NCBI RefSeq assembly: GCF_019578655.1
Contig: NC_063265.1
Location: forward strand, 5,056,501 to 5,120,500
Source of the DNA: Ricinus communis
Taxonomy: Eukaryota; Streptophyta; Magnoliopsida; Malpighiales; Euphorbiaceae
Length of the DNA: 64,000 nucleotides
Reading direction: 5' to 3'
A model generated the notes under the pieces. That model was not told the origin of the DNA, searched no databases, and worked only from the letters and a program-made list of their open reading frames with translations. Shown piece after piece: positions 59,434-64,000 of this stretch. A program made the translations under genes and the position numbers. Positions within the stretch are counted from its first letter, which is position 1. Each line of letters begins with the position of its first letter.

Positions 59434-62200
59434 CAGTTATAAAACAAACTAAACCGCTTTTCATTTTTCCTTTCCTCTTTATGAGTTAGATAACCATATT
59501 TTATGCGTCCAATTATGTATTAAACATATTTATGCACAAACTATTCCAGTCCAAATATATGTGATTTTCTTCTTTTCATTTTCTAAATCAAAAGGAGGTT
59601 AAAAGTCTAAGCACCCCTACGCATTTTTGAAGTCTATTTTCTTTATTCTTCTACCAAAAAAGATAATTAATCTAATCCGAATTAAACCGCAACAATCCGT
59701 AATTAATTTACTTTACCCCTTACATCTATTTTTATTCTTATTATTTTTCTATTGAAATTGGATTTTGGTAAAGGAATTGGAATTATCTATTATTATATTG
59801 TGTTTTGTCAAATCAATTTCATAATATTTTATGTAAATTATTTATAAATTTAAATTTTATTTGTTTAGTTATATTAAAAATTATTTAAATTTTACATAAT
59901 TAAATTTATAAAATTAGTTATAACTAAGTTAAATTTTAACAAAATAAATAGAATTTTTAAATAAATTCCACTTTAATAAATCAATATATTTTATAATACT
60001 AAAATATCCTTTCAATTTTACCATCTCATTTTTTTTTATAGGTCATCTCTCATTATATATTTTTTTCTTATTGTAATTATTTTTACATAATATTTTTAAT
60101 TTATTTGAAATAGATTCCATAATTATTATTTAACATCAAATATAAAAATTTAGAGATAATTTACAAGTTTACAACTTTAAATATGTAATTTATTTCGACA
60201 AAAAGAAATATGTAGTTATGAACCGTGATTAAAAAATTATCTCATCATTAAAAATTTGAATTCACTTAAATCAGCTAATATTAATTTATTGTTCGTATGT
60301 GATAATACGAATTTAAAAGTTAACAACTCTTAATTTTATTGTTTAATTATTCAATTGTAGTTTAAAAAATTATTGATTTAATGAATTGTATTAAATTAGT
60401 ATATATATTGATAAATTTTCAATGTGTAAATAACAAGTGGATTGAGTGTCATATCAAAATTGTACCAAACTCATCCATGAACACTCCTGTCTACAAGGCT
60501 TTCTTAAGTAAAAGAGTCGTATATATTCACAATCAAAGAGCAGAATAAGCTCTTGAGTTTTACCTCAAAGTAGTATTCGTATTAACTACCTTGTCCTATA
60601 ATTTTTAAAACAATTTTAATTAAACCCAAATTCAATTCTAACACTTGCAACTACCATTGACCAACTATTAAAGCATTATAAAGTACACGAATAACGTTAA
60701 AAAAATGAGCGGTTCTGCAGTAATATGGAAAGATCGACTATACACGCTATATTATAAACGAACGATGTGAATGAAAGAAAAAAGGAAAACAATAATTTTA
60801 AGATTTCACATCTGATAATTAATGAGACATTTAGATAAAGTTAGACCACTATTCAACACCTCACAACAAAATGAATTAATTTGGACATCAACATTGATTG
60901 TCAACTCTATTAGAAAAGCGATGCATGGACTCCATGCCCTATAGGCTAAGAGTAAATAGGAAAACTATATTTCAATTGAACTGTTTTAAAAATATTTAAA
61001 GTTTAAATGAGACAAATTAAACATTAGATAGCAAATTATACATTGAGGTAACCTTTTGTCTTCATTCATACTTATAAGCAACTTCACCATTCTTTCTTTA
61101 GCTCCCTCGTAGACATTTACCCTAGACAAATCATTGTAAGTTTGCCTTAAATTTCACTACATGCATATTAAAATCTTGTACTCAACTAATCCATCTATTA
61201 TTATTATTATTACTTTTCTTTTGTAATCTTTCTAATTGTGAGTAATTGCTACGTCATTTATAAATAAAATGCTAATAAAAATAGTGGCAAAAGCGTTTGT
61301 TTTTAAAAGATAAAAAAATTTAAATTTTCATCTTCTCACTAGTAGATTTTTTTGGTTATGACAAATATAAAGTGATAAATACAAGTTTGCTTTCATAAAG
61401 AGTATAAAAAGGTAGATATCTATATTGTGTAGGATAAAAAGAAGAAATAAATGCTAATATAGGAAGTTATGCTAAATTAAAGAGGATTGGCCCCGCCATG
61501 GATAGGGATACCCATCTGACTTTTAGTATTTATTTTCCATTTAATCGTCGGAAAAAGGTTATTTGTCCACCACAATTGCTTGCAACTTTGTCTATATGCA
61601 AATCCTAAAGTGCAAACTACCATTGAAAGATATTAGATGCTCATATAAAAGTCACTATTTAATTATCAGGAAATTATACAGTAAGAAGTGTGAGATAAAT
61701 AGCATATCCGACTTAATTTTATTTTTTTCAAATCCAATCATTAGACAAAATGTTATATATTTCAGGTGTAACAGTATGTGCATTTGTATGGTAAGTCTTA
61801 GCTAAACAACCAAATGCTTCTGTTAGCCCAGTTTACAATTAAATCCTGAGGCTCAAGTCTATGCAGAAAAGTTTCATTTAAGGCAAAGACTAAAGACACA
61901 AAATGCCAACTTAAGCAAACGACTTTAAAGCCAAAACAGCCCATGTAGATGTAGCTTTCTTTATCATACGTTAATTTCAGTTCATGAATCCTGATAGGAA
62001 CCTTCCAACCCATTAGAAACGTAACCAAGTGGGCAACGTGTGTCACGACCCTTTTGTCGGCTCTAGAAGCCTACTTTATATATAATCAAATTAATAAGCA
62101 CAAAGAATTCAAGCAGAAAGAGCCAACCCTTCTAGATTTTTTATTTTATTTTATTATAACCATATTATTTTTCTCTAATATTATATTTAACCAATCAAGA
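59434..62200. other. Intergenic region, no gene seen
   Basis: AT-rich. Contains the second copy of the dispersed repeat at 59800-60120. The short frames at 61563-61805 and 61798-62046 have no recognisable domain or gene structure. Confidence 0.45.
59800..60120. repeat. Dispersed AT-rich repeat, copy 2
   Basis: Related to 21340-21640 through an ordered series of shared words. Boundaries are unclear. Confidence 0.45.
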
Positions 62201-62233
62201 TTTCCTTTATATTATCTGTATAGAATGATTGTG

Positions 62234-62242
62234 TTATATATA
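62234..62242 (+). promoter_or_regulatory. TATA box of the six-Cys peptide gene
   Basis: TTATATATA about 100 bp before the ATG, followed by a CT-rich stretch (CCTCTCCACTTGCC) as in many plant core promoters. Confidence 0.6.
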
Positions 62243-62337
62243 CCTCCAAAAGCCTCTCCACTTGCCTTGATCTTTCCCTAGATTGGCAAAAATTATATAT
62301 CTCTTAAAACCACATGCTTACTGGAAATAAAAGAAAC

Positions 62338-62689
62338 ATGACTGTGTCTTCTAAGTCTTCTTCTCTGCTTTTGCTGCTTCTGCTTGTACTTACAGTTTCT
62401 TTATCCCAAAAATCCATTATTACAGAAGCAAGAACCCTTTCTTTCCTTCCTGAGCAAAGTAAGTAATACCCTTGATTATTATCTTTTAATTACTGAATGA
62501 GTCTTGAATACTATTGTTTCTTCTCTTTACTTACCTTGTGAAAAATGTAATTCTGCAGGCAAATCAAAGATTTTTGCAACGCTTGGAATTGTTTGCAAGT
62601 GCTGTGATGGAAACCTGCAGGGTGAATGCACAAGTACATGGAAGGGAACTTGCCGTAAGCTTCAATGCCTTCCTTGGAAGATAGGCTAG
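62338..62689 (+). CDS. Secreted six-cysteine peptide precursor, 83 aa, two exons
   Basis: Exon 1 62338-62458 (ATG to donor GTAAGT), exon 2 62559-62689 (after TTCTGCAG, to TAG); the intron is 100 bp and phases match. Residues 1 to about 33 hold a Leu-rich signal peptide (SSLLLLLLLVLTVSLS). The mature part has six Cys in the pattern C-x-C-C-x8-C-x8-C-x4-C (VCKCCDG..., GEC, GTC, LQCLPWKIG). This resembles small plant secreted proteins with a CCDG...W...C...CLPWK signature whose role is unknown. Probably forms three disulfides in the apoplast. It is not a defensin by Cys spacing. A TATA box lies about 100 bp upstream. Function unknown; could be a signalling or defence peptide. Confidence 0.85.
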
Positions 62690-62730
62690 TATAGCTATAA
62701 AATTGATAGACGAATTCTTCTTTGCAGTGC

Positions 62731-62761
62731 TTGTGTGTATATATATATATATATATATATA
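62731..62761. repeat. (TA)n microsatellite in the 3' UTR or flank
   Basis: About 14 TA units after GTGTG, about 45 bp after the stop codon of the six-Cys gene. Confidence 0.9.
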
Positions 62762-64000
62762 GCCATATTTTCAGGGAAGTTCAAAGTTTTGCCATTTTCA
62801 ATTCCCAGAAAGACTTATAAGACTGAGGATCCTACCAATTCATATTGATAGTGAAACTCAGTTCAGAGAACATTTCTGTAAAGTTTTTGGTATTCCAATG
62901 TCTGATACAGAAACATGGGCCGGCCTTGTAGGTTTTCATGCGTCACATCTTAATTCTTAAGATAATGGGTTAATTATTACTTTAGCTCCTCCAAGTTTTG
63001 ACCAAAACTACTATCACATCCTTGTGGTTTAATGAATTACTATAACATCCTTCACTATTCAATTCTTCATTAACCCAAATGATGAATAAAAGAGGTGAAG
63101 ATATTTAGCCAATTGATTTTAACTTCTTTCTAAGCATAAAAATATGAAAAGATTTTATATAGATAAAATACAATGAGTTAATGGAATTAAATAACTAATT
63201 GATCAAGCAGCAGATTGAATATGTCTAATTAAAATATTTCTATATTAGCTTTTTATGGTAGTCAATTTAGTCAACATAATTATTAGCAAGAAAAAAGATT
63301 AATTTTTTCTTTGTACTTATTATTGGTTATTAAACTTGTTGAAAAATAAATTTTATCAAATTAGGAAATTTTTATCCTTAACACAATTTACCTTTAACAT
63401 CTACCAAGGAAATTAATTAATTAGAACATTTCTTTTATCATTAATTAACAAAATAAAATTTCTACATTTTTGTTTTAGAAAAATGAGTTATAAGAACAGT
63501 CATGTGTAACATTAATTATATTGACAGACTTTCTCTTAGTAAAAAAAAAAACAGTAAATCAATAATAAAATAAAAAATAAGGAGAAGATAAGAAAAAAGA
63601 GTAGCTAAGATATTTGGGTTACTATTTCAAAAATACAAAATACTAAAAAAGCTTTTACAATACATTAAAATTAAATAGCAGTAAAATAAAATTTGTATTA
63701 TTTGAAAAATAATTTTAACAGTTGATGAAGAGGAAACATATTCATAAATATATTAGTCGACTAGTCCAATGTTGAAGGAGTTTGATCAAAACTCTAGGGG
63801 TTACACTAGTTTTCTTATTCCCTCTTTATAAAGAATTAAAAGTGGACGGATTGGAGTAAACAATCTTTAGAATAATGGGCGTGGGACAAAGATGTAGATT
63901 CTCTTATGCTTCTTAATATTATAAAATATCAAATATTAAAAAACAAATATTTAAATATTTTAGTAATTTATTATATATATATTTGTAACAAATTTTATAT
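62762..64000. other. AT-rich flank, no gene seen
   Basis: No supported gene. Palindromic words AGTTTTGACCAAAACT (about 62996) and GAGTTTGATCAAAACTC (about 63778) might mark a non-autonomous element, but because they are palindromes they are weak evidence. Confidence 0.4.

Noticed and set aside
62992..63800. Possible 800-bp transposon with AGTTTTGACCAAAACT-like ends
   Set aside because: The words are palindromes, so they match in either orientation; no further terminal similarity is convincing.
1..64000. CRISPR arrays, bacterial operons, organellar DNA insertions, canonical miRNA genes
   Set aside because: No spaced identical repeats, no bacterial gene order, no organelle gene fragments, and none of the well-known plant miRNA sequences I checked by eye were found.

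Overview
The window is AT-rich nuclear DNA of a flowering plant, probably a eudicot. The evidence is spliced plant genes (a plant PI31/PTRE1 proteasome regulator, a plastid-type protein with a transit-like N-terminus, a small secreted Cys-rich peptide), two cytosolic tRNA genes, and decayed Copia, Gypsy-like and endogenous pararetroviral copies. A malpighialean such as a Euphorbiaceae species would fit, but nothing in the sequence proves it.

Layout. 1-1420: short tandem duplication and a foldback, CACTA-like DNA relic. 1429-6360: an old LTR pair around a decayed internal region with a degenerate tandem array. 6361-9390: AT-rich, no gene seen. 9390-13620: minus-strand Ty1/copia element, broken and lacking its 3' end. 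13640-22440: intergenic, with a TIR-bounded element at 15.35-16.51 kb. 22440-27420: plus-strand endogenous pararetrovirus (Caulimoviridae-like) carrying nonsense codons, frame breaks and a deleted RT palm, followed by a promoter-like region. 29390-31790: CACTA-like relic next to an orphan first exon of an ABIL (Abl-interactor-like) gene and an orphan last exon of an unknown gene, both minus strand. 34123-35433: minus-strand gene for a 436-aa protein with four C-terminal repeats; tRNA-Gly(GCC) lies divergently 164 bp upstream of its start. 35.7-43.6 kb: AT-rich repeats. 43.6-49.03 kb: a small secreted/membrane protein gene, an internally deleted Copia element with both LTRs and target-site duplication, and then a second copy of the gene's upstream region without a coding sequence. 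49.4-53.1 kb: repeats. 53933-57629: nine-exon PI31/PTRE1 gene. 59346-59427: tRNA-Ser(AGA). 62338-62689: two-exon gene for an 83-aa secreted six-cysteine peptide.

The genes show no shared pathway and are ordinary, independently transcribed plant loci. I found no convincing undescribed multi-gene system. The best leads are the gene-promoter duplication split by a retrotransposon, the repeat-tailed 436-aa protein, the orphan ABIL exon, the RCCGAC hexamer array in the PI31 leader, and the six-Cys peptide. Exon boundaries were placed by eye from GT/AG sites and reading phase, without transcript data.
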